This document shows, piece after piece, positions 34,359 through 45,731 of a DNA stretch of 64,000 nucleotides (positions are counted from its first letter, which is position 1; every line of letters begins with the position of its first letter). Source of the stretch: Myxococcus virescens (lineage in GTDB: Bacteria; Myxococcota; Myxococcia; Myxococcales; Myxococcaceae); contig NZ_FNAJ01000001.1 of assembly GCF_900101905.1 (NCBI RefSeq), positions 310,001-374,000 of the forward strand. The letters run 5' to 3'. The notes beneath the pieces were generated by a model. It searched no databases. It worked only from the letters and a program-made list of their open reading frames with translations, and was not told the DNA's origin. Both the position numbers and the translations under genes were made by a program.

Positions 34359-36710
34359 TCAGCGCTTGAGCTTGCTGAACGGGTTGTTGAAGGGCTCCGG
34401 GCCCTTCTTCTCACCGGGCCCTGAAGGCGGCTTCGGCCCCGGGCCGGAGGCAGGCCGGGCGCCCTGACGAGGCCCGCCGCTTCCGCCGCCGCGCTCCGTC
34501 ATGCGGCCCGGCCCCGTGGCCCCGCCGACCTGGGGGCGGCCCGACGGCTGCGGCGCTCCCCCCTCCTGCACCGCGCGCACGGAGAGCGCCAGCCGCTTGC
34601 GCGCCAGGTCCACGGTGAGCACGCGCACCGTCAGCCGGTCGCCCACCTTCACCACTTCGGAGGGGTCCTTCACGAAGCGCGTGGAGATTTGCGACACGTG
34701 GACGAGGCCGTCCTGATGCACGCCCACGTCCACGAAGGCGCCGAACGCGGTGACGTTCGTCACCACGCCCTGGAGCACCATGCCCTCCTTCACGTCCTCC
34801 AGCGAGCGCAGGTCCTCGCGGTGCTGGGGCGCGGTGAAGTCGCCGCGCGGGTCGCGGCTGGGCTTCTCCAGCTCCGCCAGGATGTCCTTGAGCGTCATCT
34901 CGCCCAGGTCCGGGCCCAGGTAGCGCTTCGGGTCAATCTTGCGGACCAGCTCGGCGTTGCCCACCAGCGCGCTCACGGCCACGCCCAAATCCTTGGCCAT
35001 GCGCTCCACGACGCCGTAGCGCTCCGGATGGACGGCGCTGGCATCCAGCGGCTCCGTCCCGCGCACGCGCAGGAAGCCCGCCGCCTGTTCGAACGTCTTG
35101 GGCCCCAGCCCGCTCACCTTCAGCAGCTCGCGCCGCGTGGTGAAGCGGCCCTTCGACGCGCGGTGCGCCACCAGCTTCTTCGCCAGGGACGGCCCCACGC
35201 CGGACACGTGCTCCAACAACTGCGGAGACGCGGTGTTGACGTCCACGCCCACCGCGTTGACACACGAGTCCACCACCTCGCCCAGCTTCTTCTTGAGCAG
35301 CCCCTGGTCCACGTCGTGCTGGTACTGCCCCACGCCGATGCTCTTGGGGTCGATCTTCACCAGCTCCGCCAGCGGGTCCTGGAGGCGCCGGCCAATGGAC
35401 ACCGCGCCGCGCAGGCTGACGTCCAGGTCCGGGAACTCGTCGCGGGCCACCTCGGAGGCGGAGTAGATGGACGCGCCCTGCTCGCTCACCGACACCACGG
35501 GGATTTGCGAGCCCATCGCCTTCAGCGTGTCACGCACGAAGGCCTCCGCCTCGCGGCTGCCCGTGCCGTTGCCCACGGCGACGAGCTCCGGCTGGTGCTT
35601 CTGCACCACCGCGGCCAGCAGCTTCGCCGCGCGGGCGCGCTCGTCCGCGCCGCGCTCCGAATAGAGCGTCAGCGTCTCCACCACCTTGCCGGTGACGTCC
35701 ATCATCGCCAGCTTGGTGCCCGTACGCAGGCCCGGGTCCAGGGCCAGCACCGCGCGGGCGCCCGCGGGCGGCGTGAGCAGCAGGTGGCGCAGGTTCTCCC
35801 CGAAGACGCCAATGGCCTGCCGGTCCGCGCGCTCCTTCAGCTCCGCGCGCAGCTCCGCCTCCAGCGACGGGCCCATCAGCCGGTCCCAGCTGTCCTCCAC
35901 GGCGGCGCGCAGCTCCTGTGCGAAGAGGGACTGCGGCTTCGTCACCACGCGCCCGGCCAGCAGGCCCTTCACCTCGTCGTCGGGCAGGGAGAGCTTCACC
36001 TTCAGCACGCCCTCTTCCTCGCCGCGCAGCAGCGCCAGCACGCGGTGCGAGGGGGCCTGGGACAGGGGCTCCTCGTGGCCGTAGTAGTTCTCGAACTTGG
36101 TCGTCTCGCCCTTCTTCGCGGGCACCACGTTCGAGCACAGCGTGCCCCGGCGCGCGCTCACCTCGCGGGCCTCGCGGCGCAGGCCGGCGTCCTCGGCCAC
36201 GCGCTCGGCGCAGATGTCGCGCGCGCCCGCGAGCGCCGCGGCCTGGTCCGGCACGTCCTTCTCCGGGTTGACGAAGGGGCGCACACGCGCGGCCACGTCC
36301 TCGCCGCGGCGGCCGTCCTGCTTCCACACCAGGTCCGCCAGCGGCTCCAGCCCGCGCTCCCGGGCAATGGCGGCGCGCGTGCGGCGCTTGGGCTTGTAAG
36401 GAAGGTAGAGGTCCTCCAGCTCCGTGCGCGTCCTGGCGGCCTTGAGCGCCTTCGCCAGCTCCGGCGTCAACTTCCCCTGCTCCTCAATGGAGCGGAGGAT
36501 GGTGTCGCGCCGGGAGTCCAGCTCGGCGCGCTCGGTGGCCCGGTCGAAGAGGGTTTGAATCTGGACCTCGTCCAGGCCGCCCGTGACTTCCTTGCGGTAG
36601 CGCGCGATGAAGGGGACCGTGGCTCCGTCCTCTTGCAGCGCGAGGGTCCGGTCCACCTGCTCGGGCCTGAGGCCCAGCTCCTGGGAAAGCTCAGCGGCGT
36701 AGGGATGCAT
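34359..36710 (-). CDS. tex: Tex-family RNA-binding transcription accessory protein
   Basis: 783 residues, the usual Tex length, starting MHPYAAELSQELGL. Domains in order: N-terminal helical region (RKEVTGGLDEVQIQ; LYLPYKPKRRTRAAIARE), a YqgF/RNase H-like domain (VLALDPGLRTGTKLAMMDV, about 320-460), and helix-hairpin-helix repeats (VNTASPQLLEHVSGVGPSLA, about 490-560). A C-terminal S1 domain follows (GVVTNVTAFGAFVDVGVHQD, about 640-715), then a Gly/Pro-rich tail. It acts in the cytoplasm on nucleic acids and transcription complexes, and is a homolog of eukaryotic Spt6. It converges with the Hsp90 partner gene, 11 bases away. Confidence 0.94.
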   Translation of the reverse strand: MHPYAAELSQELGLRPEQVDRTLALQEDGATVPFIARYRKEVTGGLDEVQIQTLFDRATERAELDSRRDTILRSIEEQGKLTPELAKALKAARTRTELEDLYLPYKPKRRTRAAIARERGLEPLADLVWKQDGRRGEDVAARVRPFVNPEKDVPDQAAALAGARDICAERVAEDAGLRREAREVSARRGTLCSNVVPAKKGETTKFENYYGHEEPLSQAPSHRVLALLRGEEEGVLKVKLSLPDDEVKGLLAGRVVTKPQSLFAQELRAAVEDSWDRLMGPSLEAELRAELKERADRQAIGVFGENLRHLLLTPPAGARAVLALDPGLRTGTKLAMMDVTGKVVETLTLYSERGADERARAAKLLAAVVQKHQPELVAVGNGTGSREAEAFVRDTLKAMGSQIPVVSVSEQGASIYSASEVARDEFPDLDVSLRGAVSIGRRLQDPLAELVKIDPKSIGVGQYQHDVDQGLLKKKLGEVVDSCVNAVGVDVNTASPQLLEHVSGVGPSLAKKLVAHRASKGRFTTRRELLKVSGLGPKTFEQAAGFLRVRGTEPLDASAVHPERYGVVERMAKDLGVAVSALVGNAELVRKIDPKRYLGPDLGEMTLKDILAELEKPSRDPRGDFTAPQHREDLRSLEDVKEGMVLQGVVTNVTAFGAFVDVGVHQDGLVHVSQISTRFVKDPSEVVKVGDRLTVRVLTVDLARKRLALSVRAVQEGGAPQPSGRPQVGGATGPGRMTERGGGSGGPRQGARPASGPGPKPPSGPGEKKGPEPFNNPFSKLKR

Positions 36711-36769
36711 GACGCCGCTTCTATAACCCGGGCCCCACACTGCTCCCAGAGACCGGTCGTCCGAAGCGC

Positions 36770-37327
36770 TCAGCCCGCGACGAACGCCGCGCGCCGGGCG
36801 TCCCACTCCGGGCGCAGCAGGCCCCAGAGTTGCTGGTCCCGGCGTTGCCCCTGGAACAGACAGTGCCCGCGCAGGGTGCCTTCCATCGTGAAGCCCAGCT
36901 TGCGCGCCACGCCCTGAGAGCCCGTGTTCTCCGCCAGCGTCGTCAGCCACACCCGCTGGAGGTAGGGCAGCGTGAACAACTGCTCCAGCATCAACCCCAC
37001 CGCGCGGGAGCCCAGGCCCCGGCCGTGGTGCGCGTCCGCCATCATGTAGCCCAGCTCGATGCGGCCATGCACGCGCGACAAGTCCCGCGCGGACACCGTC
37101 CCCACGAGCTGCCCGTCCGCCTCCACGAACCACCGGAAGCTCCGCACGCGGGGCTCACCCAACGCGCCCGCTTCCAGGATGCGCCGCAGGAGCAGCTCCC
37201 GCGTGTCGTCCTCGGTGTCCACGAAGCGCCGCGCGCCGGGGGCCGCCCGCATGGCCAGCCAGAAGTCCACGTGCTCCGGCCGGGCGGGAACGAGTCGGAC
37301 GTCGGAAACGGGAGCACCGGGCAACAT
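36770..37327 (-). CDS. GNAT-family N-acetyltransferase (RimJ/RimL-like)
   Basis: 185 residues. The GNAT fold is evident: LVPARPEHVDFWLAM, GQLVGTVSARDL, the strand ELGYMMADAHHGRGLGSRAV with the acetyl-CoA pyrophosphate loop (HGRGLGS), NTGSQGVARKLGF and MEGTLRG. The pattern R-x-x-G-x-G/A is met by HHGRGLGS, and the layout is like RimJ/RimL enzymes that acetylate protein N-termini. The substrate could also be an amino acid or antibiotic. It follows the tandem terminators of the phosphatase gene, so it has its own promoter. Confidence 0.85.
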   Translation of the reverse strand: MLPGAPVSDVRLVPARPEHVDFWLAMRAAPGARRFVDTEDDTRELLLRRILEAGALGEPRVRSFRWFVEADGQLVGTVSARDLSRVHGRIELGYMMADAHHGRGLGSRAVGLMLEQLFTLPYLQRVWLTTLAENTGSQGVARKLGFTMEGTLRGHCLFQGQRRDQQLWGLLRPEWDARRAAFVAG

Positions 37328-37454
37328 GCCTCGCTTCTAGCGCGCCCCACGCCGCGGCGCAGCAATCAAGGAGGTCCGCGCGAACCAGGAGCAGCACCGC
37401 CTGCGCCATGCACCTTGCCGGCATTCCACCGGGCGCGGCCCACCCTGAAACGGC

Positions 37455-37519
37455 CGAGGGCCGCGGCCTGGAGCACGTGGCTCCCGGCGCGGCCCTCGCT
37501 CCTCACCGAACAGGTGAGG
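37455..37519 (-). terminator. Tandem hairpin terminators after the PhoD gene
   Basis: Reading leftward from the phosphatase stop, the first hairpin is CCTCACC (37501-37507)/GGTGAGG (37513-37519) with a 5-base loop. The second is a perfect 11-base stem, CGAGGGCCGCG (37455-37465)/CGCGGCCCTCG (37488-37498), whose loop can also pair (GGAG/CTCC). TTTC follows on the minus strand. Confidence 0.65.
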
Positions 37520-37529
37520 CCTTCTCTCC

Positions 37530-39680
37530 TCAGGCGGAGGTGATGGTGCCGTCCTTGATGACGAAGTCGCGGCGGGTGAACTTCGCCGTCAGCTCGGAAG
37601 GCTGGCGCAGCGAGTAGTCCTTGGTGATTTCCGTGCTCGGGATGAGGTGGAAGGCCGCCTTCGCCTCGGTGCCGCCGACCTCCAGCACCACGAAGCCGTG
37701 GGCATCACCGTTCACGAACTCCATGCCGGGGTGCGCTTCCTTCAGCGACTTGTCCAGCTCCGTCACGATGTACCGGTACACCGTGCTGCCAGTGGAGAAG
37801 CCCGCGCCGATGACGGCCAGGCCCGCCAGCTCCTTGATGGAGCCGGAGGAGATGGCCGGCGTCGTCAGCGCGGGGATGCCGGACTCCACGGACGCGAAGG
37901 ACGCGTGGATGTCGCCGGAGATGAACAGCGCGTTCTTCACCTGGCTGTCGCGCAGGAACTTCAAGAACTCCTGCTTCTTCGTGGGGAAGCCGTCCCACTG
38001 GTCCACGTTGAAGTAGAAGTCCTGGCGCAGCGTGGGGTCCGGGACGTCCGCCTTCTCGCTCAGCTTGAACACCATGGAGGTGAGCGAAATCGAGGAGACG
38101 ATGATCTTCCACGCGTTGTCCGCCTGCACCGACTCCTGGAGCCACGCCTGCTGCTCGTTGCCGAAGATGCCCTCCGAGGCTCCCGCGGAGCCCATGTACT
38201 TGATGGCCGCGTACAGGTCGAAGATGGGCTTCACCACGACGTAGCGCGAGCCCTGGATGCCGAAGAGGCCCGTCTTGCCCATGTGCGCATAGGCCAGACC
38301 GCGCGGCGCCCCCGTCGCGGGGATGAGCGGAATGGCTGAACCACCCGCCGCCTCACGCGCCTGGTTGACGGCGTTGAGCACCTGGTTGACGTAGAACAGC
38401 GACAGCCCACCGGAGACCCAGGCGCCCGCCTTCGTGGACGCCTCATCCGGCGTGAGCCCGGCGGCGACGGCCTGCTGCACGTACACGCCCGTGAGGATCT
38501 CCTTGTAGGGCGCCAGCTCCGCCGCGTCGATGTTCACGTAGGCGAACATGTCGGACTGGAGCTGCGCCTGGACGGCCTCCGGCAGCGTCGGCAGCACCAT
38601 GTCCAGCTGCTCGGCCGGCACCGCCACCTTGCCCGGGTACGCGTCCTCGGGGATGAGGTGGTCCGGGCGGTACGTGCGCGTGTCCGTCACCAGCAGCTTC
38701 AGGTTCCGGCCGAACTCGAAGTCGCGGTAGATGCGCGTCGGCTGGGCCACCACGGCGTTGATGTCGATGGCGCCCGCGTTGCTCGCGCCGTGGTCCATGG
38801 GGATGTACTCGAAGAAGGCCTGCTCCGCGTTGCGGCGGCGCTCGGTCTGCTTCTCGTTGGTGCGCTCGTCCGTGTACGTGGCGACGTCGCCCCAGCAGTC
38901 GTCGGAGAACTCGTGGTCATCCCACGTGATGATGAACGGGTAGCGCTCGTGCACCTGCTGGATGACCTTGTCCGTGCGCAGGGTCTTGTAGAGGTCGCGG
39001 TAGTTGGACAGCGAGTTGGCCGCGTAGAACGCCGTCAGGCCCGTGCCCTGGCGGAGCGCCTTCTCCGGCTCGCTGAAGACGATGCCGCGCCCATCCACGG
39101 ACTGGAACGACGCGTCGCCCGTCGTCTCGTAGACGTAGTCGCCCAGGAACACGACGAAGTCGAGGTCCTCGTTGAGCTGCAGCAGGTGCTGCCACGCGTT
39201 GTAGTAACGGCCGATGTAGTCCTGGCAGCTGGCGAAGACGAACTTCACCGGCACGTCGTCGCCCGCGGCCGGCGCGGTGCGGGTGCGGCCCGTCACCGTG
39301 GAGTACTTCTGACCGTTCGCGTCGATGGTGAAGCGGTAGTAGTACGTCGTGCGCGCCGACAGGTTGGTGACCTTCACCTTCAACGCATGGTCGAACTGCG
39401 CCTGCGCGGTGAACTGCTGGTCCAGCACCAGGCTGCTGAACGACTCGCTGGTGGACACCTCCAGCCGCACCTGCGTGTTCGCCCCCGCGTTGTCCGGGTC
39501 CACCGCCCGCACCCACAACACCACGCTGTCCGGACGCGGGTCACCCGAGCACACGGACTGCGGGAAGTACTTCTCGCCAGCATCCGACGACGTCTCGTCG
39601 TCGGAACATCCGAACGCAGTGGTCGCGGCAACGGCGACGACGGCCTGGAGGAAACTGCGGCGTTTGAATCGATCGAACAA
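37530..39680 (-). CDS. phoD: Tat-exported PhoD-like alkaline phosphatase lipoprotein
   Basis: 716 residues from TTG 39680, which is preceded by GGAG. The N-terminus has a twin-arginine motif (KRRSFLQ, Arg7-Arg8) and a lipobox-like TAFGC (Cys25), so it is folded in the cytoplasm, exported by Tat and probably lipidated. PhoD metal-site motifs are FASCQD, VFLGDYVYETTG, TWDDHEFSDDCWG and SGDIHASFAS. An N-terminal fibronectin-like PhoD_N domain (CSGDPRPDSVVLWVRAV) is present. It hydrolyses phosphomono- or diesters outside the cytoplasm, probably with Ca and Fe. It has an unusually long central insertion (about 370-500) relative to the core family. Confidence 0.9.
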   Translation of the reverse strand: MFDRFKRRSFLQAVVAVAATTAFGCSDDETSSDAGEKYFPQSVCSGDPRPDSVVLWVRAVDPDNAGANTQVRLEVSTSESFSSLVLDQQFTAQAQFDHALKVKVTNLSARTTYYYRFTIDANGQKYSTVTGRTRTAPAAGDDVPVKFVFASCQDYIGRYYNAWQHLLQLNEDLDFVVFLGDYVYETTGDASFQSVDGRGIVFSEPEKALRQGTGLTAFYAANSLSNYRDLYKTLRTDKVIQQVHERYPFIITWDDHEFSDDCWGDVATYTDERTNEKQTERRRNAEQAFFEYIPMDHGASNAGAIDINAVVAQPTRIYRDFEFGRNLKLLVTDTRTYRPDHLIPEDAYPGKVAVPAEQLDMVLPTLPEAVQAQLQSDMFAYVNIDAAELAPYKEILTGVYVQQAVAAGLTPDEASTKAGAWVSGGLSLFYVNQVLNAVNQAREAAGGSAIPLIPATGAPRGLAYAHMGKTGLFGIQGSRYVVVKPIFDLYAAIKYMGSAGASEGIFGNEQQAWLQESVQADNAWKIIVSSISLTSMVFKLSEKADVPDPTLRQDFYFNVDQWDGFPTKKQEFLKFLRDSQVKNALFISGDIHASFASVESGIPALTTPAISSGSIKELAGLAVIGAGFSTGSTVYRYIVTELDKSLKEAHPGMEFVNGDAHGFVVLEVGGTEAKAAFHLIPSTEITKDYSLRQPSELTAKFTRRDFVIKDGTITSA

Positions 39681-39834
39681 GGCGGGACTCCGGGTTGCGC
39701 GGGTTAGGAGACAGGGCCGCGAGTCTAGAGCGCTCTTCCACTCAGCAGGAAACATCCCCACGGAATGAAACGACAACGCATCGTGTCACCCACACCCGGT
39801 GCGAACCCACGCGAAGGACGCCGGACACCAAGCA

Positions 39835-39868
39835 AAAGGGCCGCCCACCTCGCGGCGGACGGCCCTTT
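39835..39868 (-). terminator. Intrinsic terminator of recA
   Basis: AAAGGGCC (39835-39842) pairs with GGCCCTTT (39861-39868). The inner GCC/GGC pairs extend the stem. On the minus strand the hairpin is followed by TTTTGCTT. It lies 52 bases after the recA stop codon. Confidence 0.8.
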
Positions 39869-39919
39869 GACTTTCATGGCGAATCGCCACCATCCGGGGA
39901 AAACGCCCCGGAGACGGGA

Positions 39920-41011
39920 CTACTTCACGGCCTTCACGCGGCCGCGCTTCTCGCTGCCACCTTCGGCCGGCGCGGACTCGTCCGGCGCCGCGGCGACGGG
40001 CGCACCCGACTTGCCGATGCCGTACTTCTCCAGCACGCGGCCTTCGATGTCCTTGGCAATCTCCGGGTGCTCGCGCAGGTAGTCCTTCACATTCTCCCGG
40101 CCCTGGCCGATGCGCTCACCGTTGAAGGAGAACCAGCTGCCGCTCTTCTCCACGATGTTCTCGTTGGAGGCGAGGTCGATGAGGTCGCCCTCACGGGAGA
40201 TGCCCGTGCCGTACATGATGTCGAACTCGACCTCCTTGAACGGCGGCGCGACCTTGTTCTTCACCACCTTCACGCGGGTGCGGCTGCCCACCACGTTGTC
40301 GCCATTCTTGATGGCGCCGATGCGGCGGATGTCCAGGCGCTGCGACGCGTAGAACTTCAGCGCGTTACCGCCCGTCGTCGTCTCCGGGTTGCCGAACATC
40401 ACGCCAATCTTCATGCGAATCTGGTTGATGAAGATGACGCACGTCTGGCTCTTGGAGATGGTGCCCGTCAGCTTGCGGAGCGCCTGGCTCATGAGGCGGG
40501 CCTGCACACCCATGTGCGCGTCGCCCATCTCACCCTCGAGCTCCGCCTTCGGCACGAGCGCGGCCACCGAGTCCACCACCAGCACGTCGATGGCGCCCGA
40601 GCGCACCAGCATCTCCGCGATTTCCAGCGCCTGCTCACCGGTGTCCGGCTGGCTCAGCAGCAGGTCATCGGTGCGCACGCCCAGCTTGCGCGCGTAGCCC
40701 ACGTCCAGCGCGTGCTCCGCGTCCACGTAGCCGCAGATGCCGCCGCGCTTCTGCGCCTCGGCGACGATGTGGAGACACAGCGTCGTCTTACCGGACGACT
40801 CCGGCCCGAAGATTTCGATGATGCGGCCCTTGGGCACACCACCCACGCCCAGGGCGATGTCCAGCGAGATGGAGCCCGTCGGGATGGCCTGAACGTCTCG
40901 CATCAGCGGCTCGTCGTTGCCGAGCCGCATGATGGACCCCTTGCCGAACTGGCGCTCCACCGCGGACATCGCCAGTTCGATCGCCTTTTCCTTCTCCTGA
41001 TTCACGGCCAT
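39920..41011 (-). CDS. recA: Recombinase A (SOS-inducible RecA)
   Basis: 363 residues from ATG 41011, with AAGGAG upstream. All RecA motifs are present: [17 protein letters not shown] (Walker A, 69-77), [28 protein letters not shown] (Walker B), [33 protein letters not shown], and a C-terminal domain followed by an Ala/Glu-rich tail ending in basic residues. It forms filaments on single-stranded DNA, drives strand exchange and stimulates LexA self-cleavage. Myxococcus xanthus has two recA genes; the LexA-box match 40 bases upstream suggests this is the counterpart of the damage-inducible recA2. Confidence 0.97.
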   Translation of the reverse strand: MAVNQEKEKAIELAMSAVERQFGKGSIMRLGNDEPLMRDVQAIPTGSISLDIALGVGGVPKGRIIEIFGPESSGKTTLCLHIVAEAQKRGGICGYVDAEHALDVGYARKLGVRTDDLLLSQPDTGEQALEIAEMLVRSGAIDVLVVDSVAALVPKAELEGEMGDAHMGVQARLMSQALRKLTGTISKSQTCVIFINQIRMKIGVMFGNPETTTGGNALKFYASQRLDIRRIGAIKNGDNVVGSRTRVKVVKNKVAPPFKEVEFDIMYGTGISREGDLIDLASNENIVEKSGSWFSFNGERIGQGRENVKDYLREHPEIAKDIEGRVLEKYGIGKSGAPVAAAPDESAPAEGGSEKRGRVKAVK

Positions 41012-41050
41012 TGCTCGTAGCTCCTTGTATTGGCGAGCCACCCCGGCTCA

Positions 41051-41067
41051 CCTGAACGCGCTTTTAG
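41051..41067 (-). promoter_or_regulatory. LexA (SOS) box of recA
   Basis: On the minus strand the sequence is CTAAAAGCGCGTTCAGG. It agrees at every position with the M. xanthus LexA-site consensus as I recall it, CTRHAMRYBYGTTCAGS. It lies 40 bases upstream of the recA start codon, where it would overlap or follow the promoter. Confidence 0.75.
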
Positions 41068-41123
41068 TACGCGATGGGTAGACCCTAGTCCACCCCTCTG
41101 ACATCCGTGCTGCATCCTGCCGG

Positions 41124-41909
41124 TCAGCCCTCGCGGAGGGCAGCCAGGAAGGCGGCCACCAGCCCCGCCAATCCCACCCACAGCCCCATGTCGGCCACGC
41201 CCAGGACCGTGGACACCGCCCCGGCCAGGGACACCAGGGTCAGCATCAGCAACCCCACGCGGTACACGGGCGTCCGGGGCGGAGCAAGCCACAAGGCGGC
41301 CATCGCCAGCAGGGACAGCCCCACCTGGGAGGTGAGCAGGCTGGCGTCCCCTTGGCGGAACAGCGCTTCATGGACGACTTGCGCCCCAATGCCTCCCACC
41401 AACACCGCCATGCACGCACCTGGCTTCAGGCGGTGCGTCTTCCGCTGCAGGGTGTTGGCGCGCAGGTGCGCCAGGTCCTCGGGCTGGACTTCCAGGGCGT
41501 AGGGGAAGCCCAGGGACAGCAGGGCCTCCACCGCGGCCGCGCGGCAGGTGCGTCCCTTCGCATCCACCAGTCCAGTGAGCCGCCCGCTCTCCAACAGCCG
41601 CAGGAAGGTGTCCGCCACCAGCCGGTCTCCGCCCGTCCTGGCCATCCGGGACAGCTGGAGGTTCAGCCGCGCCGCCACCAGAGGACGCTCCGCCTCCGGC
41701 ACCCGCCGGGCCTGCTCGGTCAACACCAGCACCGGCAGGGGGAGGTCCAACGGCGGCGTGGGCGTCCCCCGGAGCAGAGGAACCGGCGTGGCGTCCAGCG
41801 GCGCGGGCTCGGGCGGCGCCTCCCACGGCGCGACCTCCCCCAGTGGCGCCTCGTCCCCGTCCTCCATGGACCGCTGCGTGAGCGGATGTATGCGAGGCGC
41901 GTCGGACAC
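41124..41909 (-). CDS. Membrane protein of unknown function
   Basis: 261 residues from GTG 41909; an ATG at 41867 is an alternative, and neither has a strong ribosome site. The first 60 residues are Pro/Glu-rich. Residues 60-155 form a soluble helical domain (EQARRVPEAERPLVAARLNL; RTCRAAAVEALLSLGFPYAL). The C-terminal 100 residues carry about four hydrophobic helices (CMAVLVGGIGAQVV, VGLSLLAMAALWLA, VGLLMLTLVSLAGAV, LWVGLAGLVAAFLAAL). Nothing identifies the function. It lies upstream of recA on the same strand, but the recA LexA box and promoter fall between the two genes. Confidence 0.75.
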   Translation of the reverse strand: MSDAPRIHPLTQRSMEDGDEAPLGEVAPWEAPPEPAPLDATPVPLLRGTPTPPLDLPLPVLVLTEQARRVPEAERPLVAARLNLQLSRMARTGGDRLVADTFLRLLESGRLTGLVDAKGRTCRAAAVEALLSLGFPYALEVQPEDLAHLRANTLQRKTHRLKPGACMAVLVGGIGAQVVHEALFRQGDASLLTSQVGLSLLAMAALWLAPPRTPVYRVGLLMLTLVSLAGAVSTVLGVADMGLWVGLAGLVAAFLAALREG

Positions 41910-42078
41910 GGAGGAAACTGTAGCCGCGGCCCCCGGAGCGGTTCAAAGCGACGTGCCCCCGCAACTTTCACCGGACAACGGGCGAGCCAGAGCAGGCGTT
42001 GAACGAGGCCTTGTCCGACATGCGCACCCGGGAGCGCGCGGCCTTCACCAGGTGCCGCTCCCTCACGCGGAAACGACG

Positions 42079-42111
42079 AAGCCCGAGCCCCCTTCGCGGG
42101 AGCCCGGGCTT
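42079..42111 (-). terminator. Hairpin terminator downstream of glmS
   Basis: AAGCCCG (42079-42085) and CGGGCTT (42105-42111) close a stem with inner CCC/GGG pairing around a TTCG tetraloop-like centre (42092-42095). On the minus strand it is followed by TTCGTCGTTTCC. It ends the glmU-glmS transcript. Confidence 0.6.
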
Positions 42112-42142
42112 CTGGCGCTTCAGGTCCGAAGACGCGCGGCGG

Positions 42143-43978
<1,836 letters not shown>

Positions 43979-44085
43979 AGTTGCACCTCTCTCTCACGCC
44001 CACGCCCGCCGGAGCAATCCGCGGGATTCCCCTACATCCCTGCCGGGCAGCGCTCTGCCTGGTACCCAAGCAAGAGCCGCGCCGA

Positions 44086-45486
44086 CTACCCGGCCCGCGC
44101 CTTCGCCTGCCGCGCCTTCTTGGTGGCCACCCAACCCTCCTTGGTCACCTGTGGCGTCCGGGACACAGCGAGGCTCCCTGGAGGCACATTTTTCGTCACC
44201 GTGGTGCCCGCGCCGACATACGAGCCGTCGCCGACCTTCACGGGCGCGACGAGCTGGGTGTCGGAGCCGATGAACACACCATCCCCCAGCTCAGTCAGGT
44301 GCTTGTTCACCCCGTCATAGTTACAGGTGATGGTGCCCGCTCCCACGTTGCACCCTGAACCAATGACAGCGTCTCCCAGGTACGTGAGATGGTTGGCCTT
44401 CGAACCTTTTCCGATGCGGGCCTTCTTCGTCTCCACGAAGTTGCCCAGATGCACGTCCTCGGCCAGCTCCGTCCCGGGGCGCAGCCGCGAGAAGGGGCCA
44501 ATGACGTTGCGCTCCCCCACCCGGGCCTCTTCCAGCACGGAGTAAGGCTTGATGAGGGTGCCGTCCGCCACGGTGGAGGCGTGCAGCACGCTGCCCTGGC
44601 CAATGGTGCAGCCCTTGCCCACCACGGTGCCGGCGGCCAGCGTGACGGAGGGACCGATTTCGGTGTCGGGCCCCACGGTGACGCCTTCCTCGATGTAGGC
44701 AGTGGCGGGGTCCTGTAGCGAGACGCCGGCGCGCATGTGCGCCTCGTTGATGCGCTGTTGCAGCACGCGCGCGCGGGCGGCCAGCTCCACCCGGTCATTC
44801 ACGCCGGCCGTCTCCGTGGCGTCCGCCTCCACCGAGCCCACCGGGCCCCGCTTCGCGGCCATCTCCACCAGGTCGGTGAGGTAGTACTCGCCCTGGGCGT
44901 TCTGCGGCTTGATTTCCGCCAGCGCCTTCCAGAGGAAGTCCGCGTCCACGGAGTAGATGCCGGCGTTGCACTCGCGCACCGCGCGCTGCTCCGGGGTGCA
45001 GTCCTTGTGCTCCACGATGCGCGTCACCTTGCCACCGTCGCGGATGACCCGGCCGTAGCCCGTGGGGTCCTCCAGGGTGGTGGTCACCATGGCCAGCTTT
45101 CCGCCCGCCTGGTCATGGGCGGCCAGCAGCGCCTCCAGCGTCTCGCGGCGCAGCAACGGCACATCGCCGTAAAGAATGAGGACCCGTCCGGAGTACCCCT
45201 TCAGGGCCTCCTCCGCGGAGCGCACCGCGTCCGCCGTTCCGCGTTGCTCGCGCTGGAGCGCGAAGCGCAGGGGGGCATCCGGGAAGAGGCCTCGGACGGC
45301 CTTCTCCACCGCTTCCGCCTGGTGGCCCACCACGGGGACCACCGACGTGGCGCCCAGTTCAAGGGCCCGCTTGAGGGGATACGCGCAAAGGGGCCGACCG
45401 AGGATGGGGTGAAGGACCTTCGCCTTCTCCGACTTCATCCGCGTGCCCTTGCCCGCGCACAGCACCACCGCCGCCAGAACGCTCAT
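44086..45486 (-). CDS. glmU: Bifunctional N-acetylglucosamine-1-phosphate uridyltransferase / glucosamine-1-phosphate acetyltransferase
   Basis: 466 residues. The N-terminal uridylyltransferase has [25 protein letters not shown] and LYGDVPLL. The linker NDRVELA leads to a left-handed beta-helix acetyltransferase with hexapeptide repeats ([30 protein letters not shown]) and a basic C-terminal tail. It makes UDP-GlcNAc for peptidoglycan and lipopolysaccharide. No clear ribosome site precedes the ATG; a 68-codon ORF ends 11 bases upstream, so translation may be coupled to it. glmS follows on the same strand. Confidence 0.97.
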   Translation of the reverse strand: MSVLAAVVLCAGKGTRMKSEKAKVLHPILGRPLCAYPLKRALELGATSVVPVVGHQAEAVEKAVRGLFPDAPLRFALQREQRGTADAVRSAEEALKGYSGRVLILYGDVPLLRRETLEALLAAHDQAGGKLAMVTTTLEDPTGYGRVIRDGGKVTRIVEHKDCTPEQRAVRECNAGIYSVDADFLWKALAEIKPQNAQGEYYLTDLVEMAAKRGPVGSVEADATETAGVNDRVELAARARVLQQRINEAHMRAGVSLQDPATAYIEEGVTVGPDTEIGPSVTLAAGTVVGKGCTIGQGSVLHASTVADGTLIKPYSVLEEARVGERNVIGPFSRLRPGTELAEDVHLGNFVETKKARIGKGSKANHLTYLGDAVIGSGCNVGAGTITCNYDGVNKHLTELGDGVFIGSDTQLVAPVKVGDGSYVGAGTTVTKNVPPGSLAVSRTPQVTKEGWVATKKARQAKARAG

Positions 45487-45497
45487 GCGGCGGAGAA

Positions 45498-45704
45498 TTA
45501 GGGACAGCCAATCGAGTCGTCAACCGCGCGCGGATCAGAAGGCGTGACGGTGTCCACCGGCCGTGCCTTCGCACTGACCGAGACGCACAGGGTGTTGCGC
45601 TGAATCGTGATGCCGAAGCTGGGCTTCAAGAAGACCGTCACCTCGGCCGCGGTGGGCGCGGCGCCAGGTAGGGCCTTTTTCTCGGGTATGGCTTGCGTGC
45701 TCAT
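45498..45704 (-). CDS. Small ORF directly upstream of glmU
   Basis: 68 codons, ATG preceded by GGGGGAG at a short spacing. The product has a Pro/Ala-rich start, then a beta-strand-like core ([26 protein letters not shown]) described here by its hydrophobic alternation, and a polar tail. No family is recognised. It ends 11 bases before glmU, which lacks its own ribosome site. It may be a leader cistron that sets glmU translation, or simply a small conserved protein. Confidence 0.5.
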   Translation of the reverse strand: MSTQAIPEKKALPGAAPTAAEVTVFLKPSFGITIQRNTLCVSVSAKARPVDTVTPSDPRAVDDSIGCP

Positions 45705-45731
45705 ACGCTCCCCCGGACGCGATTCATGATG

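Noticed and set aside
34689-36917. Long plus-strand open frame over tex
   Set aside because: It is antisense to Tex, whose domains are complete; the product is His/Gln/Arg-rich and without domains.
43979-44085. GlmS ribozyme or other riboswitch before glmS
   Set aside because: The 107-base gap has no ribozyme core; that element is known from Gram-positive bacteria.
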